Shown: in pieces, positions 51,406-60,298 of the stretch | Layout: each line of letters begins with the position of its first letter | How positions within the stretch are numbered: the first letter of the stretch is position 1 | Assembly (NCBI RefSeq): GCF_001425045.1 | Contig: NZ_LMDJ01000003.1 | Span: 197,276 to 261,275, forward strand | From: Massilia sp. Root351 | Lineage (GTDB): Bacteria; Pseudomonadota; Gammaproteobacteria; Burkholderiales; Burkholderiaceae_D | DNA length: 64,000 nucleotides | Direction: 5' to 3' | Translations under genes and position numbers: made by a program | Notes under the pieces: generated by a model | What the model was told of the DNA's origin: nothing | Databases searched by the model: none | What the model saw: the letters and a program-made list of their open reading frames with translations, nothing else

Positions 51406-52089
51406 TTAAATTGATACAGTAGTTTCTTCGGCGGGAACAGCTGCCTCAAGCAGCCGCACCAGTTCGTTGGCCAGCGCCAGCTGCACGTCGGCAAGCGGCG
51501 CTTCAACCCCCATGGATCGCATATCGATGGTTTCCAGTCCGGAGTAGCCGCATGGGTTAATCCAGGTAAACGGAGCAAGGTCCATGCCAACATTCAGCGA
51601 CACCCCATGGTAGGTGCAGCCGTTGCCGCGCACTTTCAGGCCGAGCGCGGCGATCTTGGCGCCTTTTTTCGGGCCGCCGGCGATATAGATGCCGGGCGCG
51701 CCCTCGACGCGTTCACCGCCGAGATTATACGCCTGCAGCACATTGATGATGGCTTGCTCGATTTTATGGACGAACTGGCGGGCGTACAGCTTGCCGCCCG
51801 GCTTGTTGCGGCGCAGGTCCATCATCAGGTAGATCACCACCTGGCCGGGGCCATGGTAGGTGACTTCGCCGCCCCGGTCGGTCTGTACAACCGGGATGGC
51901 CGCCGCGCCCGCCAGCAGGTGGCCGCGGTCGGCGCCCAGGCCCAGCGTGAAGACGGGCGGATGCTCGACGATCCACAGTTCGTCGGGCGTATCGGGCGTG
52001 CGCGCGTCGGTGAACACGCGCATGGCGGCGAAGGTGGGTTCGTACTCGGCTTGGCCGAGGTGGCGGATGATTGCCGGGGCGATGGACAT
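51406..52089 (-). CDS. lipB: octanoyl-[ACP]:protein octanoyltransferase
   Basis: 227 residues. LipB motifs: [88 protein letters not shown] with the catalytic Lys, and [14 protein letters not shown] with the catalytic Cys. It moves octanoate to lipoyl domains before LipA. Immediately upstream of lipA on the same strand (4-bp gap). Confidence 0.96.
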   Translation of the reverse strand: MSIAPAIIRHLGQAEYEPTFAAMRVFTDARTPDTPDELWIVEHPPVFTLGLGADRGHLLAGAAAIPVVQTDRGGEVTYHGPGQVVIYLMMDLRRNKPGGKLYARQFVHKIEQAIINVLQAYNLGGERVEGAPGIYIAGGPKKGAKIAALGLKVRGNGCTYHGVSLNVGMDLAPFTWINPCGYSGLETIDMRSMGVEAPLADVQLALANELVRLLEAAVPAEETTVSI

Positions 52090-52131
52090 CCCGACATTAT
52101 AAGTCAGTGATGAAATACTTTCTTGCCGCGC

Positions 52132-52755
52132 CTATTTTTTGGGCAGGAGCGTCAGCCACGCCTGCACCGGCGGACGCTGCCACTGGCCCTCGGCGTAGTC
52201 GACCAGCTTTTGCGGCACCTCGTGGCCGCTCCTGATCAGGCGCAGCAGCATGATGGCCAGGTCGGTGTCGGCCACGCACCAGCGGGTGAACAGGTTGGGG
52301 CCGTCCACCAGCTTGCCGGCGGTGCGGATCAGCTTGTCGGCCGCGGCCAGCGCCTCGGCCGACAGCGGCTGCGTGGCCGGCTCGTAGAACACCGTGATGG
52401 TGCTGCGTTCTTGCCGGATCGGCATCAAATCGCTGCGCAGCCAGGCCTGGATCTGGCGCGCCTGGGCGCGGCGCTGCGAATTGCGCGGCAGCACGGCGTG
52501 GTATTCGGGCGCCGGAAACACTTCGTCCAGGTACTCGCTGATGGCGCTCGACTCGGTCAGCACGAAGCCGTCGTGCACCAGCGCCGGCACGCGCGCGGTC
52601 AGCGCCAGGTCGCGAAACGGGGGCTGCAGCTGGGCTCCGGCGTCCAGGTCCACGGTCTTCAGTTCGAACGGCAAGCCCTTTTCCTTCAGGGTGGCGAACA
52701 CGGACAAGGCGTAGGGACTGGTGAACTGGCTGTCGACGTACAGGGTAAGGCTCAT
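52132..52755 (-). CDS. glutathione S-transferase (YfcF-like)
   Basis: 207 residues from MSLTLYVDSQF (GGAG site upstream). N-terminal thioredoxin-like domain with SPYALSVFATLKEKGLPFELKTVDL and RVPALVHDGFVLTESSAISEYLDE (cis-Pro, Glu-Ser glutathione site), and an alpha-helical C-domain (VDGPNLFTRWCVADTDLAIMLLRL). Close to YfcF. It is divergent from a LysR gene 128 bp away. Confidence 0.9.
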   Translation of the reverse strand: MSLTLYVDSQFTSPYALSVFATLKEKGLPFELKTVDLDAGAQLQPPFRDLALTARVPALVHDGFVLTESSAISEYLDEVFPAPEYHAVLPRNSQRRAQARQIQAWLRSDLMPIRQERSTITVFYEPATQPLSAEALAAADKLIRTAGKLVDGPNLFTRWCVADTDLAIMLLRLIRSGHEVPQKLVDYAEGQWQRPPVQAWLTLLPKK

Positions 52756-52883
52756 GATGCGCTCCGGCGTAGTGAGGGTTTCCACACATGGTAAAGCTTG
52801 CCCATGCGTCCACATAACGATATATTTTGACTGTTCTTGCTAATCTCATTCACATAAAAACCGTCCATCGAGTTCACACAGCC

Positions 52884-53777
52884 ATGCGCCTGCCCACCTT
52901 CCAGCAACTGCGCGCTTTCGAGGCGGCGGCCCGGCATGAGAATTTCTCGCGCGCGGCCGACGAGCTGCACCTGACCCATGGCGCCATCAGCCACCAGGTG
53001 CGCGCGCTGGAACAGGAACTGGGCACGCCGCTGTTCGTGCGCAACGGCCGCCACGTGAAGGTGACGCCGGACGCGCTGAAGTTCGCGCAGCTGCTGGCCA
53101 GGGCGTTCGGCGACATCGCCGCCGGGGCCGACGCGCTGCGGCCCGGCCAGGGCACCCAGCGCCTCACGGTGTCGGCCATTCCATCCTTCGCGGCGCGCTG
53201 GCTGGCGCCACGGCTGGGCCATTTCATCGAGCGCCATCCCAATGTGGAGGTATTGCTGCAGGCCAGCGGCCACATGCAGGACCTGGAGCGGGAAGCCATC
53301 GACGTGGGCATCCGCTTTGGACGCGGGCAGTACCCGGGCATGGTGGTGGACCGGCTGATGGGCGACATCTACTATCCGGCTGTGAGTCCTCACTACCGGG
53401 GCGGGACGCTGCCGGCCACGCCGGCCGACCTGGCGCAAGCCACCTTGCTGCGCTCCAACGAGCCGTGGCTGCCCTGGTTCCGCGCGGCCGGGCTGGAGCT
53501 GCCGGAGCCTGCCGGCGGCGTGATGTTCGAGGATTTGTCGATGCTGATACGCTCGGCCGTCGATGGCGACGGCGTGGCGCTGGTGCGGCACGTGGTGGCG
53601 ATGCAGGAGATTGCGTCGGGCCAGCTGGTGCGGCTGTTCGATATTGCCGCGCCCAGTCCGCACGATTACTACTTTGTCAGTCCGCCGGGGGCGGCGGCCA
53701 AGCCGCAGGTGCGGGCCTTCCGCGCGTGGATGCTGGCGGAGATGGCGGCGTTCACCGCGCAGCTCCAGCACAGCTAA
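52884..53777 (+). CDS. LysR-family regulator (GcvA-like), divergent from GST
   Basis: 297 residues from MRLPTFQQLRAFEAAARHENFSRAADELHLTHGAISHQVRALEQELGTPLFVRNGRHV, the HTH of GcvA-type LysR proteins. Effector domain with TVSAIPSFAARWLAPRLGHFIERHPNV, EAIDVGIRFGRGQYPGMVVDRLM and SAVDGDGVALVRHVVAMQEIASGQLVRLF. Divergent placement next to a GST gene suggests that it controls it. The upstream in-frame start at 52827 lies in the intergenic region. Confidence 0.92.
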   Translation: MRLPTFQQLRAFEAAARHENFSRAADELHLTHGAISHQVRALEQELGTPLFVRNGRHVKVTPDALKFAQLLARAFGDIAAGADALRPGQGTQRLTVSAIPSFAARWLAPRLGHFIERHPNVEVLLQASGHMQDLEREAIDVGIRFGRGQYPGMVVDRLMGDIYYPAVSPHYRGGTLPATPADLAQATLLRSNEPWLPWFRAAGLELPEPAGGVMFEDLSMLIRSAVDGDGVALVRHVVAMQEIASGQLVRLFDIAAPSPHDYYFVSPPGAAAKPQVRAFRAWMLAEMAAFTAQLQHS

Positions 53778-53782
53778 GGCGC

Positions 53783-54061
53783 TTACATCACGATTTTGAC
53801 CATCGGATGCGCCGACAGCTCGGTGTACAGCGCGTCCAGCTGCGGACGGCTGGTGGCGCGCACGGTCACCGTCAGGCCGGTGTAGTTGCCCTTGGCCGAC
53901 GGACGCTCTTCCATCTTGCCCTTGTGAAAGGTCGGATCGTGCTTGATCACAAGCTCCAGGATGGTGGGAGCGAAGTCGATATGCGTCGGACCCATCACCT
54001 TGATGGGGAAATCGCTCGGGTATTCGATGAGGGACTCGCCCGGGGGGATCGCTGTTGCCAT
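53783..54061 (-). CDS. ybeD: YbeD/DUF493 family protein
   Basis: 92 residues: SLIEYPSDFPIKVMGPTH, then ILELVIKHDPTF and GNYTGLTVTVRATSRPQLDALYTELSAHPMVKIVM. This small ferredoxin-like-fold family is commonly found near lipB. Here the GST and LysR genes separate it from lipB. Function unknown. Confidence 0.95.
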   Translation of the reverse strand: MATAIPPGESLIEYPSDFPIKVMGPTHIDFAPTILELVIKHDPTFHKGKMEERPSAKGNYTGLTVTVRATSRPQLDALYTELSAHPMVKIVM

Positions 54062-54132
54062 GATAATTCCAGAAAATGAATGCCAGCCGATATTGTAACG
54101 CGGTCACAATATCGGCGGCATGCATGGCCGGA

Positions 54133-54903
54133 TTACGCCGCGGCGGTTTTGCCGGACAGGCGCTGCAGGCGGGCCAGGGCGGACTCGCCGCCGGCCGCGC
54201 CCGGATTGCTGACGGACTTGCGGATGGCGTCCAGCTCGGCGGCCTGGTCGATCGGTCGCTGGCCGATGTCGGCCACGATCTTCATGCCGGCCGCTTCATT
54301 GCTGACGGACTGGGCGCGGCGGGTCAGCGCATTCAGCGCGCTGGAGTTGCCTTGCAGGCCTTTCAGGCCGTTGAGCTGCTCCTGGCGCTCGGCGCGCACT
54401 TGCTGCAGGTCGCGCTGGGCGTTGGCTTGCGCCAGCGCTTGCAGCGCCTTCTTGGCGGCGGCGTCGAAGTCGGCCAGCTGCTGCGACAGCGCGTCGACGA
54501 TCTTCTGCAGCTCGTTCATGTATTCCTCGGCGTCGGCCTGCTCCTGGATTTCCAGCGGCAGGCGGGCCTTGTTCGACTCCAGCTCGTCGCAGAACAGGTT
54601 GATGGTCGCTTCCGAGATGCGGCCCGAGGCCAGGCGCTCGCCCAGCGTTTCGGCGGCCTTTTCGTCGTTGGCGATCAGCTCTTGCAGCTTGACCACGTCC
54701 GCGTGCTCCTTTTCGAAGGAGGAACGGGCCGACGCCAGCTTCTGGGCCGTGGCGCGCAAGGTGTCGGCCAGGCGGTCGCGGTCAGCCTCGGTCGCCGTTT
54801 CGGGATCGAAATTGGCAATCGCTTCGGAGACGCGGTCGCCCAGGGCGCCGAAGTGTTTGGTGATCAGACGCGCGGTTAAACCCCAGCCATTCGAAGTGCT
54901 CAT
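54133..54903 (-). CDS. PspA/IM30-like coiled-coil protein (YjfJ type)
   Basis: 256 residues from MSTSNGWGLTARLI (AAAGGA upstream). The protein is almost all helix with long coiled coils: ATAQKLASARSSFEKEHADVVKLQELIANDEKAAETLGERL, then DALSQQLADFDAAAKKALQALAQANAQRDLQQVRAERQEQL. This pattern and its neighbour encoding a DUF2491 protein match the YjfJ branch of the PspA/IM30 family, which protects membranes under stress. Last gene of the three-gene minus-strand operon. Confidence 0.75.
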   Translation of the reverse strand: MSTSNGWGLTARLITKHFGALGDRVSEAIANFDPETATEADRDRLADTLRATAQKLASARSSFEKEHADVVKLQELIANDEKAAETLGERLASGRISEATINLFCDELESNKARLPLEIQEQADAEEYMNELQKIVDALSQQLADFDAAAKKALQALAQANAQRDLQQVRAERQEQLNGLKGLQGNSSALNALTRRAQSVSNEAAGMKIVADIGQRPIDQAAELDAIRKSVSNPGAAGGESALARLQRLSGKTAAA

Positions 54904-54952
54904 GTTGTGCTTCCTTTCAGTAAGTTGAAACTGCCTGTGCGTGCCGCCGTCC

Positions 54953-55735
54953 TCACTGGATGACGAGACGTTCCTGCTCAACCGGTATGCCGATGACAAA
55001 ATCGACATGGATACCGCGTTTCCCTGCGTCGCCGTTCACGCTGCGGAGGATCTCCGTGCTGATCAGCAAAAACTCCTTGCCTGCGCCGTTCAGCTGGCGC
55101 ACATAGGGCATCAAATACATTTCCTGCTGCAAGCCGCCCATGCCGCCGGCGTCGTCGATGCGGGTTTCAGTGCCCTTGAACGGCGCCACGAATTCCGCGT
55201 CCGGATCGCCCGCGTCGCGCAGGTATTCCAGGCCCTCCTCGCCACCGAAGGCCAGGTCCAGGTCTTGCGGGTCCAGGCCGTAGCCGTCCAACTGGGCGCG
55301 CCACAGGGTGTAGCTGGCGTCGCCCAGGCCGTAGCCGGCTTCGCCGGTATAGGCTTCCTGGTCCTCGGCGGTTTGCGGGATCACCCGCGCCAGCTGGGTG
55401 CAGTACAGGATCTCGGCCACCTGGCCCTGCTCGTTCACATACACTTGCAGAAACTTCTCATCGTCGGCGTCGTCGCCCTTGTCCAGGTAGTAGCGGTACA
55501 GCTTGCCGGACAGGTTGAGCTTGATGCGCGAGACGGCCAGGATGCGTGTGTCGCTGCCGTTCGGCATGCGGATCAGCGAACCGGCGGTGCTGGCGCGCAG
55601 CAGTGGCGACTGCTGCAGGCTGAGCACGCTGCCGATGCGCGCACCCAGCGGCAGTTGCTGGTCCGCCGGCGCCTCGGCCAGGCCGCGCTTGGTGGCCGCG
55701 CCACGCACATAATCCATTGCATCTTTCCAACCCAT
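54953..55735 (-). CDS. DUF2491/YjfK family protein
   Basis: 260 residues: LPLGARIGSVLSLQQSPLLRASTAGSLIRMPNGSD, DEKFLQVYVNEQGQVAEILYCTQL and EFLLISTEILRSVNGDAGKRGIHVDFVIGIPVEQERLVIQ. This matches YjfK, found with PspA-like YjfJ in many operons. Cytoplasmic, with no known activity. It starts 1 bp after the stop of the YDNRG-repeat gene, so translation is coupled. Confidence 0.85.
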   Translation of the reverse strand: MGWKDAMDYVRGAATKRGLAEAPADQQLPLGARIGSVLSLQQSPLLRASTAGSLIRMPNGSDTRILAVSRIKLNLSGKLYRYYLDKGDDADDEKFLQVYVNEQGQVAEILYCTQLARVIPQTAEDQEAYTGEAGYGLGDASYTLWRAQLDGYGLDPQDLDLAFGGEEGLEYLRDAGDPDAEFVAPFKGTETRIDDAGGMGGLQQEMYLMPYVRQLNGAGKEFLLISTEILRSVNGDAGKRGIHVDFVIGIPVEQERLVIQ

Positions 55736-55736
55736 C

Positions 55737-56648
55737 TCAATCTCCCAAAGAATAGTTACGGCCGGCTTTCGGCTTCGTCAGGCGGCCGCGCAGCAAGCGC
55801 CAGCCGACGTAGCCCAGGCCGATGATCATGGCCCAGCCTAACCAGCCCAGGCCGCCCGATTCCTTGCGCTGCGGCTTGGCTTGCTCGGCCTGCACCGCAT
55901 CCATCCCGGTGGCGCTGCCGGTTGCAGCGGCGCCGGCCGTTTCCGCTGCGGGGCCAGCCGGGGCGGCCGGGTCCACCGGGCCCAGCGCGCCGATGTCGGC
56001 CGGCACATTGCCCGGTACCGGCGCCGGCGCCTGCGTGCGGTTGGCATGGGCCGGACCGCTCAGGATGGAACCGAGCACCACGCCCGCCGCTGCGGCGCCG
56101 GCGGTCGCCAGGCGGCCGTTGCGGTCATAGCCCCGGCTGTCGTAACCGCGGTTGTCGTAGCCGCTCCGGTCATAGCCCCGGTTGTCGTAGCCCCGGTTGT
56201 CGTAGCCGCGATTGTCATAGCGCGGCGCCTGCTGGCCGTACTGCGGCGACTGCTGCTGCTGCGGCTGGCGCGGCATGACCGGGTCCAGCGGCGGCAGGGT
56301 GCGCTGCTGCGCTTCGCGGGCGGCGCGCCGGCTGTCCATGGTGCGCAGCGCGTTTTCTTCGGCCTGGCGACGCGTCATGTCCTGCGACATGGCCGACTGG
56401 TTGCGCGAACCCGCCGCGCTGTCCGGCGCCCGGCGCGCCGAGCCGAACGAGCCGAACGAGGTATTGCCGCTGCGGGCGCTGTCGGCCTTGTTAGAATTGC
56501 TACTTCTTGCAGGGCTGCTCTTTTGCGACGAGAATCCGCTCTTGAACGAGCCGGAGCTCTTGGCCGGGCGCGTATCGGCATACGCGCCGTTCATGGCCAG
56601 CGTCATCGACAAAACCAGCGCTATCGTAGTGCGGAGAGACTTCTTCAT
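55737..56648 (-). CDS. exported protein with YDNRG tandem repeats and a C-terminal TM helix
   Basis: 303 residues. Signal peptide at about 1-24 (LVLSMTLAMNGAYADT). A Ser/Arg-rich segment (28-80), then a Pro/Gln-rich stretch and seven tandem five-residue repeats of YDNRG type (about 144-178), a Gly/Ala membrane-like helix (LATAGAAAAGVVLGSILSG), a Pro/Ala linker and a final helix WLGWAMIIGLGYVGWRLLRGRLTKP. It belongs to no family I recognise, but similar Gly/Ser/Gln-rich exported proteins accompany PspA/YjfJ-YjfK operons. It may be a membrane-surface partner of the coiled-coil protein. Confidence 0.75.
   Translation of the reverse strand: MKKSLRTTIALVLSMTLAMNGAYADTRPAKSSGSFKSGFSSQKSSPARSSNSNKADSARSGNTSFGSFGSARRAPDSAAGSRNQSAMSQDMTRRQAEENALRTMDSRRAAREAQQRTLPPLDPVMPRQPQQQQSPQYGQQAPRYDNRGYDNRGYDNRGYDRSGYDNRGYDSRGYDRNGRLATAGAAAAGVVLGSILSGPAHANRTQAPAPVPGNVPADIGALGPVDPAAPAGPAAETAGAAATGSATGMDAVQAEQAKPQRKESGGLGWLGWAMIIGLGYVGWRLLRGRLTKPKAGRNYSLGD
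56115..56219 (-). repeat. 15-bp tandem repeat coding for YDNRG units
   Basis: Seven copies of a 15-bp unit (TAC-GAC-AAC-CGG-GGC type) inside the preceding gene. Units 1-3 and 5 give YDNRG, while 4, 6 and 7 give YDRSG, YDSRG and YDRNG. Such repeats change copy number easily, so the length may vary between strains. Confidence 0.85.
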
Positions 56649-56730
56649 TGCCCCAACCTCAAAGTTGAATGATTAACAGCATAATGTTGATGCTTCATAA
56701 AAGCATCGGTAAAAAAGGACGCGCTTCACC

Positions 56731-57216
56731 ATGACCCGCAAATACTCTGATATGAATCAACACGACGCGCTTTACACCGTGGCCCGGGGCTATCCCGGCG
56801 GCATAGAGGCATTGTCGCAATGCATGGGTATTTCCGTGAACGTATTACGTAACAAATTGTCACCCACGATTGCCTCGCACTACCCCTCGTTCGAAGAGGT
56901 CTCGGCCATCATAGAACTGTGCCAGAAAGCGGGGGTGAAAGACGCCCTGCTGCCCCTGCATGCCCTGCTGACGCGGCACGGCATGGCTGCGTTCGTCGTG
57001 CCGCTGCCCGAGAAAGTGGCGCAGGACGACCTGTCGCAAACCGTGTGCCGGGTGATGAGCCAGGTGGGTGACGTCGCCGAGGCCGTTTCACAATCTTTAT
57101 TAGATGGCAAGATTACACCATCCGAGGCGGATCTGATAGAGCGCGAGTTTCACGACGCGCTGTCGGCGCTGGGGGAATGGCGGGCGCGGATACGCAATTT
57201 GGCAGGCGGAAAGTAA
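56731..57216 (+). CDS. phage CII-like (CP76 family) regulatory protein
   Basis: 161 residues. N-terminal helix-turn-helix-like region (ALYTVARGYPGGIEALSQCMGISVNVLRNKLSPTIASHYPSFEEVSAIIELCQKAGVKDALLPLHAL) matching the phage regulatory protein CII/CP76 family. The C-terminal half is helical. No other phage gene (integrase, capsid, lysis) is nearby, so it is either a lone domesticated regulator or a remnant. It is divergent from the PspA-like operon (82 bp apart), so it might control that operon. Confidence 0.8.
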   Translation: MTRKYSDMNQHDALYTVARGYPGGIEALSQCMGISVNVLRNKLSPTIASHYPSFEEVSAIIELCQKAGVKDALLPLHALLTRHGMAAFVVPLPEKVAQDDLSQTVCRVMSQVGDVAEAVSQSLLDGKITPSEADLIEREFHDALSALGEWRARIRNLAGGK

Positions 57217-57229
57217 GACGGTAAAAAAA

Positions 57230-57264
57230 GAGCCGGCTGGGAGGGCCGGCTCGAACACTATTTT
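57230..57264 (+). terminator. probable terminator after the CII-like gene
   Basis: Hairpin GAGCCGGC ... GCCGGCTC with a seven-base loop, preceded by an A-run and followed about 10 bp later by TATTTTTAA. The T-run is not adjacent, so efficiency may be moderate. The rest of the 200-bp gap up to 57417 shows no gene. Confidence 0.6.
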
Positions 57265-57417
57265 TAATTGGGAAAAGAAAAATAGTCGGGAACTTTTGAC
57301 TGGCTCCACTGTATGAAAACGGGAGCCAGGCTGCCATCGGAATGTGATGAACTGCATAAATCGCGCCCTGGACGCGCGAAATCCCGGACTGAAATGCAGT
57401 GCGTTCCCGCCCTGTCC

Positions 57418-59334
57418 CTATTCACGCATCTTGCCGCGCTCGTCCTTGTCGTTGCGGTAGCGGCGGCCGCTGTTGTCGTCGCGCTGCTGTGGCGGCTGCG
57501 GCGCCTGCATCTGCGGCCGGGGCGCGGGCTGCGCTTGCGGCTGAGGCTGAGGTTGCGGCTGGGCTTGCTGTGGCGGCGCCCGGAACACCGGCGCTTCACG
57601 CTGCTCGCGCTGCTCACGTTGCTCGCGCTGCACCCGTTCCCGCTGCTCGCGCATGCGCTGCTCGGCGCCGTCGTCGCGCTGGCGGAACTGGGCGGCCGGC
57701 TGCGGCGCGGCTTGCGCCGGCTGCGCAAACGGGTGCTGCGGCTGCGGCTGCGGCTGCGGCTGCTGAGCCTGGATGGACTGGCGATTCCAGCGCTGGCCCC
57801 CTTCGCGGCGCTCGCGGTCGTCATTCTGCTCCCGCTCGCGCACCATGCGCGCGCGGCGCTCGTCGTCCCCGTTACGGTCGGCCGTCTGCGGACGCGGCGT
57901 GACGATCGGCGCGGCAGGCGCGGTAAACTGCTGCTGCGGTTGCTGAGCCTGCTGCTGCGGAGCAGCGGCGGGGGGCTGCGCAAACGGCTGGCTGATGCTG
58001 TTCCTCGGCTGGCGCACGAAGCCGTCGCCCCGCTCGCGCCGGGTTTCAATCACGCGGCCCGGCGTCACCGCGCCCGGCGTCATGCGGGTCAGCGGCAGCG
58101 GCGCGGTCGAGATCGGCACATTGCGGGCGTCGTTGGGCGCCAGAGAAATGCGCGGCGCCTTGTTGACGTTGACGGTGCGGCGCGCATCGAACTGGTCGCG
58201 CGGCAGCACGGTCACGCCTTCGCGGCGCACTTCGCGCTGCGGCTTCCAGCGCACACTGTTCTGGTGGTGCCAGCCCAGGCGCCGCTCGTGCTCGGCCGAT
58301 ACCCGGTAGTAGGGCACGAAGCGGTCGCGCGGGGTCAGCGGATACCAGCCCACGCCGGGGCCGTTATGCCGGTTGGCGAACGCCACGCTCCAGTTGCTGC
58401 CGCCCACCCAGCCCACCAGCGCCGGCGCCCACACCGGGCGCGACGTGAAGCGGCCCGGCGCCCAGTACCAGCGCGTGTCCAGCATCACCCAGCGGCCATA
58501 GTGCGAGGGCGCGTAGCCCCAAGGGGCGTCGTCGACCCAGGTCCAGCCCCACGGGTCCAGCCAGGTCCAGCGGCCGTCGCGGTAGGGCGCCCAGCCCAGC
58601 GGCACCGAGCGCGGCGACCACAGCGGGCCGTACTCGTCGCTGTCGCGCCAGCTGCCGTGCTGGTCCAGCTCCTCGTAGCCGGTGACGTCGGCCGTCAGGT
58701 AGCGCAGCGACTGGGAATTCTCGTCGCGCTGGTCGCGCGCCATCACCCATTCGTCGAAACGGTCGCGCTGCGCCTGCCCGGTGCTGACCTGGTCGCCCTG
58801 CACCACCGCGCGCTTGCCGGCGCGCAGCGTCAATGCCGTGCCGCCGCCATCGACGCTGGCCACGCCCAGCAGCACGGACACCGTGCTGGTGTCCGGCTGG
58901 CGTTCGGTATCGACCCGCACCAGGCCGGGTTCCAGCAGGGTGACGCGGGCTTGCGGGGTGGTCAGCTCAAAGTCGCCCAGCATTTCGCCGCTGCGCAGGC
59001 GCACGCTGGCGGTGCCGTAATTCAGGCGCAGGCGCAGGCTGTCGTCGTCCAGCGCTTCCACTTCCAGGCTGGAATCGCCGTCCATGCGGATGGCTGCCGA
59101 ACCGATGCGAAATTCCAGGCGGGAACCACGGGCGGCGGTGATGCGGGTGCCGCTGGCCACCGGCCAGTTCACCAGGCTGCCGCTGGCTTCTTCGCCGTCG
59201 GCCTCGACCGTCACCTGGCCCTCGGCGCTGGAAATGCGGCCCACGCGGCCGGGCGGATCGTCGTCCGCCAGCGCCAGCGAGCTGACGGCAACCAGCGCAG
59301 TCAGCAGGATGATGTGTACAAGTTTGCGGCCCAT
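57418..59334 (-). CDS. FecR/DUF6600 envelope protein with Gln/Arg-rich tail
   Basis: 638 residues from MGRKLVHIILLT (TTGGAG upstream). Signal peptide at about 1-22 (VAVSSLALADDD). A FecR-like beta domain (about 28-190: VGRISSAEGQVTVEADGEE, SGTRITAARGSRLEFRIGSAAIRMDG, LTTPQARVTLLEPGLVRVD) is followed by the Trp-rich DUF6600 region (about 220-330: ADVTGYEELDQHGSWRDSDEYGPLWSP, WAPYRDGRWTWLDPWGWTWVDDAPWGYAPSHYGRWV). The C-terminal ~220 residues are low complexity: Gln-Pro repeats and REQREQ repeats. It is probably an exported or surface protein of unknown function. An antisense frame of nearly equal length overlaps it, but I regard that as a composition artefact. Confidence 0.82.
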   Translation of the reverse strand: MGRKLVHIILLTALVAVSSLALADDDPPGRVGRISSAEGQVTVEADGEEASGSLVNWPVASGTRITAARGSRLEFRIGSAAIRMDGDSSLEVEALDDDSLRLRLNYGTASVRLRSGEMLGDFELTTPQARVTLLEPGLVRVDTERQPDTSTVSVLLGVASVDGGGTALTLRAGKRAVVQGDQVSTGQAQRDRFDEWVMARDQRDENSQSLRYLTADVTGYEELDQHGSWRDSDEYGPLWSPRSVPLGWAPYRDGRWTWLDPWGWTWVDDAPWGYAPSHYGRWVMLDTRWYWAPGRFTSRPVWAPALVGWVGGSNWSVAFANRHNGPGVGWYPLTPRDRFVPYYRVSAEHERRLGWHHQNSVRWKPQREVRREGVTVLPRDQFDARRTVNVNKAPRISLAPNDARNVPISTAPLPLTRMTPGAVTPGRVIETRRERGDGFVRQPRNSISQPFAQPPAAAPQQQAQQPQQQFTAPAAPIVTPRPQTADRNGDDERRARMVREREQNDDRERREGGQRWNRQSIQAQQPQPQPQPQHPFAQPAQAAPQPAAQFRQRDDGAEQRMREQRERVQREQREQREQREAPVFRAPPQQAQPQPQPQPQAQPAPRPQMQAPQPPQQRDDNSGRRYRNDKDERGKMRE

Positions 59335-59457
59335 GGCGGCACTCCAATAGGTGATTGGTACTGATGGACTCATTTAACGCCGCATTTGCGTTTCCGGCGA
59401 CGCCGGTTACAAATGTTTTCACATTGTAGAACGCGGCTACATCCTCAGGCGCGGTGC

Positions 59458-60111
59458 TCAGGCGTGGGAACCGCCGCGTTTGACGAAGAACAGCGCGGCG
59501 CCCACCGCCATCAGCAGGCCGCCGAACACGCGGTTCTGGCGCTTGACGGCGCGCGCGTCGCGGAAGAAGCGCTGCATGGAGGCGGCCAGGAAAGCGTAGC
59601 TGTGCATCACCACCAGGTCGATGGTGCACATGGTGGCGGCCAGGATCAGCAGCTGCGGCAGCAGCGGATGCTCTTGCGAAATGAACTGCGGCAGCACCGC
59701 CACCATGAAGATGATGCCCTTGGGATTGGTGGCATTGGTGAGGAAACCGGTCAGCACGCGCTTTTGCAGCGACGGCAGCTCGGCCCTGGCCGGCGCACCG
59801 CGATCGGCGCCGGCCGGCGCCGCCTGCACCTTGGCGCGCCACTGGCTGAAGCCAAGCCAGATCAGGTACAGCGCGCCCACCGTCTTGACCACGTTGAAGG
59901 CCAGCTCCGAAGCGAGCAGCAGCGAGCCGACGCCGGCGCCGGCTATGGCCAGCACCAGCAGCAGGCCCGCCTGCAGGCCCAGGATGGTGCCGCTGGCCTT
60001 GCGCACGCCATACGACAGGCCGTGCGACATCGACAGCACCGCGCCGGAGCCGGGCGAGACGGCAATGATGGAGGCGGCGATAACGAAAGTGATCCAGGTG
60101 CTGAAGGCCAT
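59458..60111 (-). CDS. LysE/RhtB family amino-acid exporter
   Basis: 217 residues from MAFSTWITFVI. Six hydrophobic segments. Motifs: IAVSPGSGAVLSMSHGLSYGVRKASGTILGLQAGLLLVL (the family's N-terminal 'PGP' region), KTVGALYLIWLGFSQWRAK and LTGFLTNATNPKGIIFMVAVLPQF (NPKG motif). It exports amino acids or homoserine-lactone-like compounds. The 123-bp region upstream of the DUF6600 start holds nothing I can identify. Confidence 0.92.
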   Translation of the reverse strand: MAFSTWITFVIAASIIAVSPGSGAVLSMSHGLSYGVRKASGTILGLQAGLLLVLAIAGAGVGSLLLASELAFNVVKTVGALYLIWLGFSQWRAKVQAAPAGADRGAPARAELPSLQKRVLTGFLTNATNPKGIIFMVAVLPQFISQEHPLLPQLLILAATMCTIDLVVMHSYAFLAASMQRFFRDARAVKRQNRVFGGLLMAVGAALFFVKRGGSHA

Positions 60112-60298
60112 GCTGAGGGTTCCGGTGCGGGTTTGTTGAGCGGCCATTGTAGCGCGGGCAGCACGCGCTTGCGTCAACTCATGCCTGGCGGCAGTTGCTT
60201 ATGATGTAAGATTAGCGCTGCTTCCACTTATTTCCCACGCACCATGAAAAAACACGCTCCCGCCCGCCTGTCCACCGCTGTCCGGGGAGGCCGCTGAG

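Noticed and set aside
56115..56219. Possible CRISPR-like array
   Set aside because: The 15-bp units are contiguous, in frame and code for YDNRG repeats; there are no spacers.
54133..57216. Possible prophage region around the CII-like gene
   Set aside because: No integrase, structural, lysis or replication genes are nearby; the neighbours are chromosomal stress-type genes.
57313..59364. Plus-strand open frame of 683 codons opposite the FecR/DUF6600 gene
   Set aside because: Leu/Arg/Ala-rich translation with no motif; the minus strand has a signal peptide, FecR and DUF6600 motifs and a ribosome site. High GC and biased third positions create long antisense frames.
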